DNA of 64,000 bases from PALSA-612 sp964595575 (GTDB lineage: Bacteria; Actinomycetota; Thermoleophilia; Gaiellales; Gaiellaceae), in assembly GCA_964595575.1 (NCBI GenBank), contig CAZQRA010000010.1:4902-68901 (forward strand), written 5' to 3'. This document shows positions 16,916-25,416 of this stretch, in pieces. Numbering within the stretch: position 1 is the first letter of the stretch; every line of letters starts with the position of its first letter. Below the pieces are notes generated by a model, which was not told the origin of the DNA, did not search any database, and saw only the letters and a list, made by a program, of their open reading frames with translations. The position numbers and the translations under genes are program-made.

Positions 16916-17551
16916 ACACGATGTCGTTGGCGAGGAGTCGGGGCCACAGCCAGGCCAGGCGCCCGGCCACGTAGCGAAGCTCGGGCCGCTCCAGGCCGGC
17001 CAGGAGGGCAAGTACGTCCTCCCCTCGGAAGATGCGCAGGTGGGTGGGATCGTCGGCGAACTCCGGGGGGCGGCCGAGGAGGAAGCGAAGGCGGCTCTTG
17101 AGGCGGTAGGCGTTGGGGACCGAGCCGAGGAGGACGCCGCCGGGGCGAAGGACGCGCCGCGCCTCGGCCACCGCCTCGGCGGGAAAGCGGAGGTGCTCCA
17201 GCACCTCCCCCAGGACGACGCAGTCGAAGCTCTCGTCGGGGAAGGGGAGGGGCTCGTCCAGGTCGGCCCACACCGTCTCCACCCCCAGCTTGGCTGCCTC
17301 GACGAGGGCCTCCCGGTCGACGTCGACGCCCACCACCTCGTTTCCTTGGAGGTAGGAGCGGGTGAGGGCCCCGTAGCGGCAGCCGAGGTCGAGCACCCGT
17401 CGCCCCCGCCCNNNNNNNNNNNNNNNNNNNNNNNNNNNNCCCAGGCTGCGAACAGGGCCGAGCGCTCGGGCTGGCAGAAGACGAAGTCCCGGCTGCGGCT
17501 GTCCCGGTGGTGGCGCCGATACGCCTCCTCGAGCTTCTCCAGCCGGCCCAC
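16893..17551 (-). CDS. SAM-dependent methyltransferase interrupted by an assembly gap
   Basis: Downstream of the gap the protein reads GRGRRVLDLGCRYGALTRSYL, then VLGEVLEHLRFPAEAVAEARRVLRPGG, clear class I methyltransferase motifs. Upstream of the gap, in a different frame, it reads VGRLEKLEEAYRRHHRDSRSRDFVFCQPERSALFAAW, which is a sensible N-terminus. The frame change is therefore an artefact of the N run and not a real frameshift. The GTG start at 17549-17551 is exactly six bases from TACACT. It probably methylates a glycan intermediate. Confidence 0.85.
17412..17439. other. Assembly gap (28 Ns)
   Basis: A run of 28 undetermined bases lies inside the methyltransferase gene. Because the good reading frame differs on its two sides, the true length is not equal to 28 modulo 3. 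Confidence 0.99.
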
Positions 17552-17557
17552 GGGGCG

Positions 17558-17563
17558 AGTGTA
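17558..17563 (-). promoter_or_regulatory. -10 box of a predicted leaderless promoter
   Basis: On the minus strand TACACT, then CGCCCC (six bases), then the GTG start at 17551. It is divergent from the box at 17579-17584, with 15 bases between the two boxes. Confidence 0.65.
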
Positions 17564-17578
17564 GACGCCCGGGAGCAG

Positions 17579-17584
17579 TAAGAT
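17579..17584 (+). promoter_or_regulatory. -10 box for the initiating sugar transferase
   Basis: TAAGAT lies nine bases before the GTG start at 17594. There is no Shine-Dalgarno, and the predicted leader is two or three bases. Confidence 0.5.
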
Positions 17585-17593
17585 GGGCGTTCG

Positions 17594-19117
17594 GTGGCCA
17601 CGAAGCCAGCCCCCACGGCGGCTCCATCGACGTCGTCTGGCTCGGAGCCGAGGCTGCGCCGACGACTCGGCGACATCCGCCAGAGCAGGCCCTACCTGCT
17701 CGCCCGGGCGCCCCTTCGGCTGTTGTCCCTTCGGGCGCTCTCGGTCGCCTCCCTGCTCGTCCTGGACGTCAGCGGCCTCGCCTTGGCGCTCTACCTCGCC
17801 TTGGCCCTGCGCGAGGTGTACTACGGGAACACCCCGGTGCTCTGGGGGGTCCTCTGGGATGCGGAGAGCGAGTGGCTGCCGTTCGTGGCCCTGGTGACCA
17901 TGCTCGTCTTCTGGCAGGCAGGCCTGTACGCGCGCCGGGAGCGGCGAGGGGGCTTCGGCCGGGTGGTGTCCTCCCTGGTCGTGGTGGCCCTGCTCACGCT
18001 GGCCTTCGGCCTCGGCACCGGGCACGAGTTCTCCACCTTCGGCATCATCCCCACCACCCTCGTCCTGGCCGCCACCTTCATAGGACTCTTGCGGGCGAGC
18101 TACGAGGTGGTGACTCGGGAGGCCTTCCGGCTCGTGGGCGTACGCAGGCGAGCGATCCTGGCCGGCGAGGGCGAGCACCTCCTCCGCCTCTACCGGGCGC
18201 TCGGCTCGGGCAGGAGTGGCATCGACTACGAGCTGGTAGGGGTGGTCTCCGACTCGCCGCAGGGGATCGGGCTTCCCCTCCTCGGTCGCTCCTCGGAGCT
18301 GCGGGCCATCCTGGCCGAGCACGCCGTGGATGAGCTCATTGTCACCGACTCCGACTTCTCGGAGCGGGAGCTCCTGGACATGGTCGAGCAGGCGCACCGG
18401 TGCGGGGTACACGTGCGGATCGCTCCCCGCACCACCGAGCTTCTCACCAGGCGGGCGGAGTTCGTTCCCGGCCAGGGGGTGCCCCTGCTCGAGCTTCGAC
18501 CTCCGGTGCTGGTAGGGGTCGATTGGGCCGTCAAGCGAGCCTTCGACCTGGTCGTGTCGGCCGCCGTCCTTCTCCTCGGCCTCCCCCTATGGCTGGCGAT
18601 CGCGGCCGGCGTCAAGCTGTCCTCGCCCGGCCCGGTTCTCTACCGCGATCGCCGGGTGGGCCTGAACGAGCGCGAGTTCGCCATGCTCAAGTTCCGCACC
18701 ATGTACGTGGACGCGGCCCAGCGGCAGCGGGAGCTGGAGGCGGCCAACGAGGCGGAGGGGGCCCTGTTCAAGATTCGCCGCGATCCCCGGGTGACCCCGT
18801 TCGGGCGGTTCCTGCGGCGCTTCTCCCTGGACGAGATTCCCAACATGGTGAACGTGCTTCGGGGGGAGATGAGCCTAGTCGGGCCCCGGCCGCTTCCGGT
18901 GCGCGACTACCAGCTGCTCGAGCCCTGGCACCTCAAGCGGTACCTCGTCCTTCCGGGCATGACCGGCCTGTGGCAGATCTCGGGGCGATCGGACCTCTCC
19001 TTCGACGATCTGGTGCGGCTCGATTTCTACTACCTCGACAACTGGTCGATCTGGCTCGACATCTCCATCTTGGCCAAGACCATCCCTGCCGTCCTCTCCC
19101 GCCGCGGCGCCTACTAG
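17594..19117 (+). CDS. Initiating polyprenyl-phosphate sugar phosphotransferase (WbaP/CpsE-like)
   Basis: The 507-residue protein has about four N-terminal membrane helices (residues 45-165). A CoA-binding-like central domain follows (RRRAILAGEGEHLLRLYRAL). One further helix precedes the C-terminal bacterial sugar transferase domain. That domain carries KRAFDLVVS, SSPGPVLYRDRRVG, AMLKFRTMYVDA, FSLDEIPNMVNVLRGEMSLVGPRP and the final PGMTGLWQISGRSDLSFD. It should transfer a sugar-1-phosphate to undecaprenyl phosphate, the first step of repeat-unit assembly. It is one of two initiating enzymes in the window. Confidence 0.93.
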   Translation: MATKPAPTAAPSTSSGSEPRLRRRLGDIRQSRPYLLARAPLRLLSLRALSVASLLVLDVSGLALALYLALALREVYYGNTPVLWGVLWDAESEWLPFVALVTMLVFWQAGLYARRERRGGFGRVVSSLVVVALLTLAFGLGTGHEFSTFGIIPTTLVLAATFIGLLRASYEVVTREAFRLVGVRRRAILAGEGEHLLRLYRALGSGRSGIDYELVGVVSDSPQGIGLPLLGRSSELRAILAEHAVDELIVTDSDFSERELLDMVEQAHRCGVHVRIAPRTTELLTRRAEFVPGQGVPLLELRPPVLVGVDWAVKRAFDLVVSAAVLLLGLPLWLAIAAGVKLSSPGPVLYRDRRVGLNEREFAMLKFRTMYVDAAQRQRELEAANEAEGALFKIRRDPRVTPFGRFLRRFSLDEIPNMVNVLRGEMSLVGPRPLPVRDYQLLEPWHLKRYLVLPGMTGLWQISGRSDLSFDDLVRLDFYYLDNWSIWLDISILAKTIPAVLSRRGAY

Positions 19118-19134
19118 CGGCCCCGGGCGTCGGC

Positions 19135-19140
19135 CATACT
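19135..19140 (+). promoter_or_regulatory. -10 box of a predicted leaderless promoter
   Basis: CATACT, then GAGCCC (six bases), then the GTG start at 19147. No Shine-Dalgarno is present. Confidence 0.5.
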
Positions 19141-19146
19141 GAGCCC

Positions 19147-20373
19147 GTGAGCAGGCGCGCTCCCAAGATCCTGGCCGTCGCCTCCGCCACCGACCTCGAC
19201 TTCCGCTACGGCTGCACGCCGGCCTGGTGGCAGCTGTGGAAGGGCCTCCACCAGGCCGGCGTCGACCTCATCGTCACCCCCTACCGGGGACGCCCCGTCG
19301 AGGCTCCCTGGTGGCGGACGGAGCCCAACCCCTGCTACCGGGAAGGGGAGGCCTTCGCCTTCGCCCGCGACCGGCTGGCGAGGCTGCGGGGCGACACGGT
19401 CCTGCGGAGGAGGGAAGACTCGCCCCCCGACACCGTGGTCGACCGGGCGGTACGAGAGGTGATCTGGCGGTGGGTCACCCCGCGCTGGCAGCGGCACCTG
19501 GAGCGCATCCTGGCCAGGGAGCGGGACGTCGACTGCGTGATCGTGTTCACCGTGCCCATGAGCCACCTGCGCGGGATCCCCACGGCCCTTCGCCGACGGT
19601 TCTCGGTCCCGGTCGTCTTCTACGACGGGGACGTGCCCATGAGCCTGCCCGAGTTCGGGGGGATGGACACCGGCTTCAACTACTACCACGGCGCCGATCC
19701 CTCCGAGTACGACCTCGTCATCTCCAACTCCGAGGGAGGACTGGCCCGCCTCCGGGAGCTGGGAGCGCGGCGGGCTGAGGCCGTGTTCTGGGCCGCCGAC
19801 CCTGAGCTCTTCCGCCCCCTGCCCGTGGACAAGGAGATGGACGTCTTCTTCTACGGCTACGGCGACAAGTTCCGTCGGGAGTGGATCCAGGCCATGGTGG
19901 GGGAGCCCAGCCGCCGTCTCCGCCACGCCGACTTCGTGCTGGGAGGCAGGGACTTCCGGGGCGACGTGGGCCGGGCGCGGGAGATCGGGGACGTCCCCTT
20001 CAACGTCTTCGCGCGGGCTATCTCGGCCGCCCGTATCAACCTCAACATCGCGCGCCGAGCCCACGCCAGCGTGGCCGCCTCCTCCACCGCCCGTCCCTTC
20101 GAGCTGGCCATGGCTGGAGCGGCGATTGTCTCCAACCCCTACGCCGGCATCGAGCGCTGGCTCGAGCCTGGGCGGGAGGTGCTGGTGGTGGGAAGCGCCG
20201 AGGAGGCGGTGGCGGCCTACCGCGAGCTCCTGGACGATCCGGGGGCGGCCGAGGAGCTGGGCCGAGCGGCCAGGGAGCGGGCGCTCGACGAGCACACCTA
20301 CGTCCACCGCGCCCGTCGCCTGCTTGAGCTTCTGGGCCTGCGGACGCCGGCCACGGTGGGAGCCGGTGACTGA
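19147..20373 (+). CDS. CgeB-like glycosyltransferase
   Basis: The 408-residue protein contains FYDGDVPMSLPEF, DLVISNSEGGLARLRELGA and FYGYGDKFRREW. It also has the C-terminal block NLNIARRAHASVAASSTARPFELAMAGAAIVSNPY, typical of the CgeB/Glyco_trans_1_2 group. This family adds sugars to surface glycans in spores and capsules. It starts 29 bases after the sugar transferase, and its end overlaps the next gene by eight bases. Confidence 0.82.
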   Translation: MSRRAPKILAVASATDLDFRYGCTPAWWQLWKGLHQAGVDLIVTPYRGRPVEAPWWRTEPNPCYREGEAFAFARDRLARLRGDTVLRRREDSPPDTVVDRAVREVIWRWVTPRWQRHLERILARERDVDCVIVFTVPMSHLRGIPTALRRRFSVPVVFYDGDVPMSLPEFGGMDTGFNYYHGADPSEYDLVISNSEGGLARLRELGARRAEAVFWAADPELFRPLPVDKEMDVFFYGYGDKFRREWIQAMVGEPSRRLRHADFVLGGRDFRGDVGRAREIGDVPFNVFARAISAARINLNIARRAHASVAASSTARPFELAMAGAAIVSNPYAGIERWLEPGREVLVVGSAEEAVAAYRELLDDPGAAEELGRAARERALDEHTYVHRARRLLELLGLRTPATVGAGD

Positions 20374-21136
20374 GGTCGTCAGCGAGGAGCGCCGGGCGCT
20401 CGACCCCCGCCTTCGCGCCCTGCGCCGACTGGCCCTCGTCCCTGCCTACAACGAGGCGGAGAGCGTGGGGGCGGTGATCGCCGAGCTGCGGGCCTTCGAC
20501 CCCCAGCTGGAGATCTTGGTCATCGACGACGGCTCCAGCGACGGTACCGCCGAGGTCGCCTCCGCCGCCGGCGCCCGCGTGGTGCGGCTGCCCTTCAACC
20601 TCGGCATCGGGGGCGCCGTCCAGACGGGCTTTCGCTACGCCTACGAGAACGGGTTCGAGCTCGTTCTGCGGGTGGACGGGGACGGGCAGCACGATCCCTC
20701 CCAGGCGGTGCGCCTGGCCGAGCCCGTGCTGGCCGGGGAGGCGGACATCGCCGTCGGCTCCCGCTTCGCCGGCTGCGAGGGCTATCGCTCCTCCCGGTCG
20801 CGCCGGCTCGGCATCCGCCTGCTCGCCTGGATCGTCTCCCTGCTCGTGGGCGAGTGGGTGACCGATCCCACCTCGGGCTTCCAGGTCGTGGGCCGGCGGG
20901 CGATCGCCCTCTTCGCCGCCGACTACCCCCACGACTACCCCGAGGTGGAGGCCACGGTGATGGTGGCCCGCCACCGCCTGCGCCGGGTGGAGGTACCGGT
21001 GGCCATGCGGGAGCGCTCGGGGGGGCGCTCCTCGATCGGCGCCGTGCACTCGGTGTACTACATGGCCAAGGTGCTCTTGGCGCTGTTCGTAGGCCTCTTC
21101 CGGCGCGAGGTCGTACCCGCTCGGGAGCCGCGATGA
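20366..21136 (+). CDS. Glycosyltransferase family 2 (dolichol-phosphate mannose synthase-like)
   Basis: The 256-residue GT-A protein has the family start LALVPAYNEAESVGAVIAEL and the nucleotide-binding DDGSSDGT. It has the metal-binding DGDGQHDPSQ and a late TDPTSGFQVVGRRAI segment. Such enzymes often make polyprenyl-phosphate-linked mannose or glucose, the donor used by the GT-C proteins of this locus. It is followed with an ATGA overlap by a DUF2304 protein, a pairing common for this subgroup. Confidence 0.9.
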   Translation: MTEVVSEERRALDPRLRALRRLALVPAYNEAESVGAVIAELRAFDPQLEILVIDDGSSDGTAEVASAAGARVVRLPFNLGIGGAVQTGFRYAYENGFELVLRVDGDGQHDPSQAVRLAEPVLAGEADIAVGSRFAGCEGYRSSRSRRLGIRLLAWIVSLLVGEWVTDPTSGFQVVGRRAIALFAADYPHDYPEVEATVMVARHRLRRVEVPVAMRERSGGRSSIGAVHSVYYMAKVLLALFVGLFRREVVPAREPR

Positions 21137-21504
21137 CTCCCCTCACCGTCTCCATCGCCGGCGCCGTCGCCTCCGTCTTGCTCGTGCTGGTGGTGCTGGA
21201 GCTGATCCGCAAGCGCAGGCTCCGGGAGCGCTACGCCCTCCTCTGGCTCCTCACGGGGGTGGCCCTGCTCGTCCTGTCGCTGTGGCGCGACGGCTTGAAC
21301 ACCATCGCCGGCTGGGTCGGCATCGAGACCTACCCCCCGGCCGTCCTCTTTGCCGTGGCCACCCTCTTCATCCTCCTCGTCCTCCTCGACTACTCGACCG
21401 CCATCTCCAAGCTCGCCGACCAGAACGTGGTCTTGGCCCAGCGCCTGGCTCTCCTGGAGGAGCGACTGCGGGGGCGGGAAGGGGAGGGAGAGGGTCGAGC
21501 GTAG
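21133..21504 (+). CDS. DUF2304 small membrane protein
   Basis: The 123-residue protein has three hydrophobic segments: TVSIAGAVASVLLVLVVLELI, then ALLWLLTGVALLVLSL, then PAVLFAVATLFILLVLL. A charged coiled-coil tail follows (QNVVLAQRLALLEERLRG). This is the usual DUF2304 layout. These proteins are typically encoded next to GT2 polyprenyl-phosphate sugar synthases, as here, and may anchor or regulate them; the function is not established. Confidence 0.85.
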   Translation: MTPLTVSIAGAVASVLLVLVVLELIRKRRLRERYALLWLLTGVALLVLSLWRDGLNTIAGWVGIETYPPAVLFAVATLFILLVLLDYSTAISKLADQNVVLAQRLALLEERLRGREGEGEGRA

Positions 21505-21584
21505 CCTCGGGTCTCTGGGCCGAAGGTCGACCCCGCGTCCCGCGCTCTGCCCTGCCGTCTCCGCGTCCCGGCCGCCTGAGGGAT

Positions 21585-21596
21585 CGGCTCGAGCCG
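21585..21596. repeat. Perfect 12-bp palindrome in a convergent intergenic gap
   Basis: CGGCTCGAGCCG lies in the 135-base gap between convergent genes ending at 21504 and 21640. It could be part of a bidirectional terminator but lacks a T-tract; a protein-binding site is equally possible. Nothing else is evident in this gap. Confidence 0.3.
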
Positions 21597-21639
21597 TCGG
21601 TGGCGGCGCCGGCGAGCTGGGCGCGCGTCGGGGGCGAGG

Positions 21640-23286
21640 CTAGGGGACGGCCACCGTGAGCGGAGGGCTGATGAGGAACACGTCCCCGAGGGCGGGGTCG
21701 TCCAGGTAGTTGGCGGCCACCCCTACCCGGTAGGTCCAGGTGCCCCTGCCCGGCCGATCGAGGGCGAACGGGGCCCGCGTCACCTGCGCCGGCTGACCGT
21801 AGACGTCGCACTGGACGGCGCCTACCTCGCCCCCGCAGGTGTGGTCGAGGGCGCCCCGGGCTCGCAAGAGCTTGTAGAAGACTCGGCTTCCCGAGGTGGG
21901 GGGCTTCCGCCAGCGGAGGACCACGGATCGCCCTCTCACCTGAGCCTGGAGACGGAGGCCGCCGTCCACGGGCAGGCCGATGCTCGCCACCCGCACTGCC
22001 TGCCGGGCGTCGCGAACCGGACTCACGGCCGCCCCCGCGGCCAGCGGGAAGAGGGCGAGGAGGAGGGCGCAGCCCACGAGGAGGCGGCGGGATAGGGGCC
22101 TCGGAGGGGGAGCGGCCAGGCGGCGGGCCAAGGAAGGACCGTGGACGGGAACGAGCAGGGGGAGCGAGGCCGCCATCAGGACGAGGGGAGGGACGGCGGG
22201 AAGGAGGAAGCGGAAGAAGGAGCCGCTGTCCACCGAGGCAAGCTGGCTCGAGCCCTTGAGGACGAGGAAGGGCCAGAACCAGGCGCAGAGGAAGAGGGCG
22301 CGAGGGAACGACCCCCGCCAGACGGCCACGGCTCCGGCGAAGGGGAGCCACTGGAGAACGCGCAGGCTGAAGAAGTTCTCGGCCAGGCCCTGGAGGTTGA
22401 CGTCCAGGTGGTGCCAGTCGACGTCGACGTAGCGGCGGTACGGCTCCAGGACCACCCCTCCCTCGAAGGCAAGACGAGCCTGGGGCTGGGCCTGGAAGGC
22501 GGGGAGGTAGCCGAGCGTCTGGTACTTCCACAGGGCCAGGGCACCCAGGGCGGGAGCGAGCGAGAGGGCGAACACGAGGAGCCGAAGGCCGCGGCGGGCC
22601 GCCAGGAAGAGGAGGGCGGGGGCGGCCAGGAAGATGAAGTTGGAGGGCTTGATCAAGCCGGCGAAGCCGGCCAGAAGACCCGCCAAGGCGACGCTCCCAG
22701 AGCCCTGCTCGTCCAGGCTGCGCAGGGCGAAGGCGGCGGCGAGGAGGAGGAAGACAGTTCCCGCGTAGTCGGCCATCGCGGTTAGGCCCAGAGGGTGGGG
22801 CAGGAACTGGTGGACGTACTTCTCGTGGTAGCGGTGGGAGAAGAGGGGGATGGCGAGGTAGGGGCCGAACGTCCACAAGAAGGAGGCGAGGTAGCCAACC
22901 GCCCGGCCGCCCACCCGAGCGCCGATCTCGTACACGGCCCACAGCGCTAGGGGCGCCAGGACGAGGGCCTGGAGCAGCACCGCCCCCGGCAGGCCGGCCA
23001 GGAACCCGGGGCCGCCCAGGGCGGCGAAGGGAAGGAGAAGGAGCGACCATCCCTGGGCAACCGGCGTCAAGGCTACCTCGCCGTGGGCGAGGAGCCAGCT
23101 CGCCGTCCAGTACCAGATCTGGTCCCCGCCCTGGTAGAAGAGCCAGCCGTTGCGGGGCACGCTGCCCGCGAACACGGCCAGGCCGACCCAGTGGCCGACG
23201 AGCAAGGGGGCGAGGACGACCCAGGGCTCGGGGATCCTGGAGAGACCCGACAGGGCGCGAGCCCAGACCGGGGCCCGAGCGGTCAC
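21640..23286 (-). CDS. GT-C-like polytopic membrane protein with C-terminal fibronectin-like domain
   Basis: The 548-residue protein has about eleven hydrophobic segments to residue 430. A luminal acidic motif lies near the start (YQGGDQIWYWTASWLLAHG), as in GT39/GT-C transferases. The last 130 residues resemble a fibronectin type III or Ig-like fold (LQAQVRGRSVVLRWRKPPTSGSRVFYKLL, with an even spacing of aromatic residues). The GTG start overlaps the stop of the fucose-synthase-like gene. The end product is probably an extracytoplasmic sugar transferase; the attached domain may bind the glycan. Confidence 0.7.
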   Translation of the reverse strand: MTARAPVWARALSGLSRIPEPWVVLAPLLVGHWVGLAVFAGSVPRNGWLFYQGGDQIWYWTASWLLAHGEVALTPVAQGWSLLLLPFAALGGPGFLAGLPGAVLLQALVLAPLALWAVYEIGARVGGRAVGYLASFLWTFGPYLAIPLFSHRYHEKYVHQFLPHPLGLTAMADYAGTVFLLLAAAFALRSLDEQGSGSVALAGLLAGFAGLIKPSNFIFLAAPALLFLAARRGLRLLVFALSLAPALGALALWKYQTLGYLPAFQAQPQARLAFEGGVVLEPYRRYVDVDWHHLDVNLQGLAENFFSLRVLQWLPFAGAVAVWRGSFPRALFLCAWFWPFLVLKGSSQLASVDSGSFFRFLLPAVPPLVLMAASLPLLVPVHGPSLARRLAAPPPRPLSRRLLVGCALLLALFPLAAGAAVSPVRDARQAVRVASIGLPVDGGLRLQAQVRGRSVVLRWRKPPTSGSRVFYKLLRARGALDHTCGGEVGAVQCDVYGQPAQVTRAPFALDRPGRGTWTYRVGVAANYLDDPALGDVFLISPPLTVAVP

Positions 23287-24206
23287 GGCCAAGGGCGGGC
23301 CTTCCGGTACCAGTCGACCGTACGGGCGAGGCCCTCGCGCAGCGGGGTGCGGGCGCGGAAGCCGAGCAGGGCCTGGGCGCGGGAGGTGTCGAGCCGGCGG
23401 CGGGGCTGTCCGTTGGGCTTGGTCGTGTCCCAGACGATCTCGCCCTCGTAGCCGGTGAGATCGGCCACCAGCTCGGCCAGCTCGCGGATCGAGATCTCCT
23501 CGCCGGTACCCAGGTTCACGGGGTCGGGCCCGTCGTAGCGCTGGGCGGCCAAGTCCAGGCCCTCGGCGCAGTCCTCCACGTAGAGGAACTCGCGCGTGGG
23601 CGAGCCGTCTCCCCAGAGGACGACCTGGGATTCCCCCCGCTCCCCGGCCTCGACCATCTTGCGGATGAGGGCGGGGATCACGTGCGAGGTCTCCAGGTCG
23701 AAGTTGTCGCGGGGGCCGTAGAGGTTGACGGGCAGCAGGTAAATGGCGTTGAGCCCGTACTGCTCCCGGTAGGCCTGGGCTCCCACGAGGAGGGTCTTCT
23801 TGGCGATGCCGTAGGGGGCGTTCGTCTCCTCCGGGTAGCCGTTCCAGAGATCGTCCTCCCGGAAGGGAAGGGGGGCGTGCTTGGGGTAGGAGCAGATCGT
23901 CCCTACGAGCACGAGCTTGGGCGTCCCGTGCAGCCGACACTGCTCGAGCACGTGGGCCCCCATGACCAGGTTGGCGTACCAGTAGCGGCCGGGGTTGGCG
24001 CGGTTGGCGCCGATTCCCCCCACCTCCGCCGCCAGGTGGAACACGAGCTCGGGCTCCGTCTCCGCCCACAGGCGGGCGGCATCGGCCATGGAGGTGAGGT
24101 CGTAGTCGCGGCGACGGGGTACCGCTACCTCATGTCCTTGGGCCCGAAGCCGCTCCACGAGGTGGGAGCCGAGAAAGCCGGCCCCCCCGGTGACAAGCGT
24201 CCTCAT
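23283..24206 (-). CDS. GDP-L-fucose synthase-like epimerase/reductase (extended SDR)
   Basis: The 307-residue protein has the Rossmann motif TGGAGFLGSHL at the start. The active-site block is VGTICSYPKHAPLPFREDDLW, followed by NAPYGIAKK with the Tyr-x3-Lys. LLPVNLYGPRDNFD and SREFLYVEDCAEGL-like segments match GDP-fucose synthases. It would epimerise and reduce a 4-keto-6-deoxy sugar nucleotide made by the adjacent dehydratase. The ATG overlaps the stop of that gene (ATGA). Exact substrate identity is inferred. Confidence 0.82.
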   Translation of the reverse strand: MRTLVTGGAGFLGSHLVERLRAQGHEVAVPRRRDYDLTSMADAARLWAETEPELVFHLAAEVGGIGANRANPGRYWYANLVMGAHVLEQCRLHGTPKLVLVGTICSYPKHAPLPFREDDLWNGYPEETNAPYGIAKKTLLVGAQAYREQYGLNAIYLLPVNLYGPRDNFDLETSHVIPALIRKMVEAGERGESQVVLWGDGSPTREFLYVEDCAEGLDLAAQRYDGPDPVNLGTGEEISIRELAELVADLTGYEGEIVWDTTKPNGQPRRRLDTSRAQALLGFRARTPLREGLARTVDWYRKARPWP

Positions 24207-25357
24207 CCTCTCGCGAGGGTGCTCGGCTGGGGCTTCATCCAGTCGACCCGTCCCAGCCAGCGGTCGCGGTGGGCCGCGTACCAGGCGATGGTCTTGGAGA
24301 TGCCCTCCTCCCAGGAGACGAGGGGCTTCCAGCCTGTCTCGCGAGCCAGCTTCTCGTAGCCCACCCGGAGGGCGAGCACCTCGCTTGCCCCCGGCCGGTA
24401 GCGCTCGGGCACGCTCACGATCTCCCGCCCTGGGGGCCAGTAGCCCTCCTCCTCGCCGATGCGGAGGATGAGCTCCGCCCACTCCCGTACCGAGATGTTC
24501 CTCCCCTGCCCGTAGACGTAGACGTCGCCGGGGATGCCGCGGGCGGCCACGGTGAGGTGGCCGCGAACGCCGTCGGTGCAGAAGCAGAAGTCGCGCATGG
24601 GGTCGAGCTGGCCCAGCTCCACCCGCTCCCGCTCCAGGGCCTGGGTGATGATGGTGCCGGTGAGGTAGCGCGGGTTCTGGCGCGGCCCGTAGTTGTTGAA
24701 CATGCGGGTGACGACGCCGGGGAGGCCAAAGGCGTCGTGGTAGTTCATGGTCAGGAAGTCGGCTGCCACCTTGGAGGTGGCGTACACCGACTTGGGGTTC
24801 AGGGGCGAGCGCTCGTGGAAGACGACTCCCCCGTCCTCGTCGTAGTCGTGGTGGTGGGCCACCGCCTCCCGCACGTTGCCGTACTCCTCCGAGGTGCCGG
24901 CGGTGTCGAGCTTCTCCAGCTCCAGGCCGTGGTCGACGATGGACTGGAGCAGGTTGAGCGTGCCCACGACGTTGGCCATGACAGTCTCGTACGGGCGATG
25001 CCAGGACTCGCCCACGTGGGCCTGGGCAGCGAGGTGGAAGACGTAGGGGCGGTCGCGGGCGGCGGCGAGGTCGCGGATGAGGTAGTCGACGGAGGTCTTG
25101 TCGGTGAGGTCGGCGAACACCACCCGCACCCTCCCCTGGAGGTGGCCGATGTTGTTGAGGGCGCCGCTCGAGGTAGCCCGCACGAAGGCGACCACGTTGG
25201 CGCCCAGCTCCACCAGGGCCTCGGTGAGGTGGGAGCCCATGAAGCCGTCGGCTCCGGTGACGAGCACCGTGCGGCCGGCGTAGGCGTCGCCGAGCTCTCG
25301 CCGTAGCTCCCTGATCGAGGCCTCCGTCCACACGGAGTCGGCTCCTAGCCCGCCCAT
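24203..25357 (-). CDS. NDP-sugar 4,6-dehydratase family (GDP-mannose 4,6-dehydratase-like)
   Basis: The 384-residue SDR has VTGADGFMGSHL (about residues 33-44). The active-site segment DTAGTSEEYGN supplies the Thr-Ser/Glu-Glu pattern of sugar dehydratases. The catalytic SVYATSKVAADF supplies Tyr-x3-Lys, and FNNYGPRQNPRYLTGTIITQAL follows. It should form a 4-keto-6-deoxy nucleotide sugar that the next gene converts onward. A TACTCT box ten bases upstream of the ATG gives a near-leaderless start. Confidence 0.82.
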   Translation of the reverse strand: MGGLGADSVWTEASIRELRRELGDAYAGRTVLVTGADGFMGSHLTEALVELGANVVAFVRATSSGALNNIGHLQGRVRVVFADLTDKTSVDYLIRDLAAARDRPYVFHLAAQAHVGESWHRPYETVMANVVGTLNLLQSIVDHGLELEKLDTAGTSEEYGNVREAVAHHHDYDEDGGVVFHERSPLNPKSVYATSKVAADFLTMNYHDAFGLPGVVTRMFNNYGPRQNPRYLTGTIITQALERERVELGQLDPMRDFCFCTDGVRGHLTVAARGIPGDVYVYGQGRNISVREWAELILRIGEEEGYWPPGREIVSVPERYRPGASEVLALRVGYEKLARETGWKPLVSWEEGISKTIAWYAAHRDRWLGRVDWMKPQPSTLARG

Positions 25358-25367
25358 CGAGGGATGA

Positions 25368-25373
25368 AGAGTA
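25368..25373 (-). promoter_or_regulatory. Candidate -10 box for the deoxysugar operon
   Basis: On the minus strand TACTCT lies ten bases before the ATG at 25357; no Shine-Dalgarno is present. It would drive the 25357-to-21640 operon. Confidence 0.4.
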
Positions 25374-25416
25374 GCCCCTGGCGCAGAGGGCGGAGGGAGC
25401 CTGGCACTGTAGGGGA

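Noticed and set aside
17552..17627. A start at 17627 for the gapped methyltransferase
   Set aside because: That frame upstream of the N run gives a meaningless Pro/Arg-rich sequence. The correct N-terminus is in another frame with a GTG at 17551.
21505..21639. Strong terminator or small RNA in the convergent gap
   Set aside because: Only a 12-bp palindrome without a T-tract is visible; there is no promoter-like box or coherent fold to support an RNA gene.
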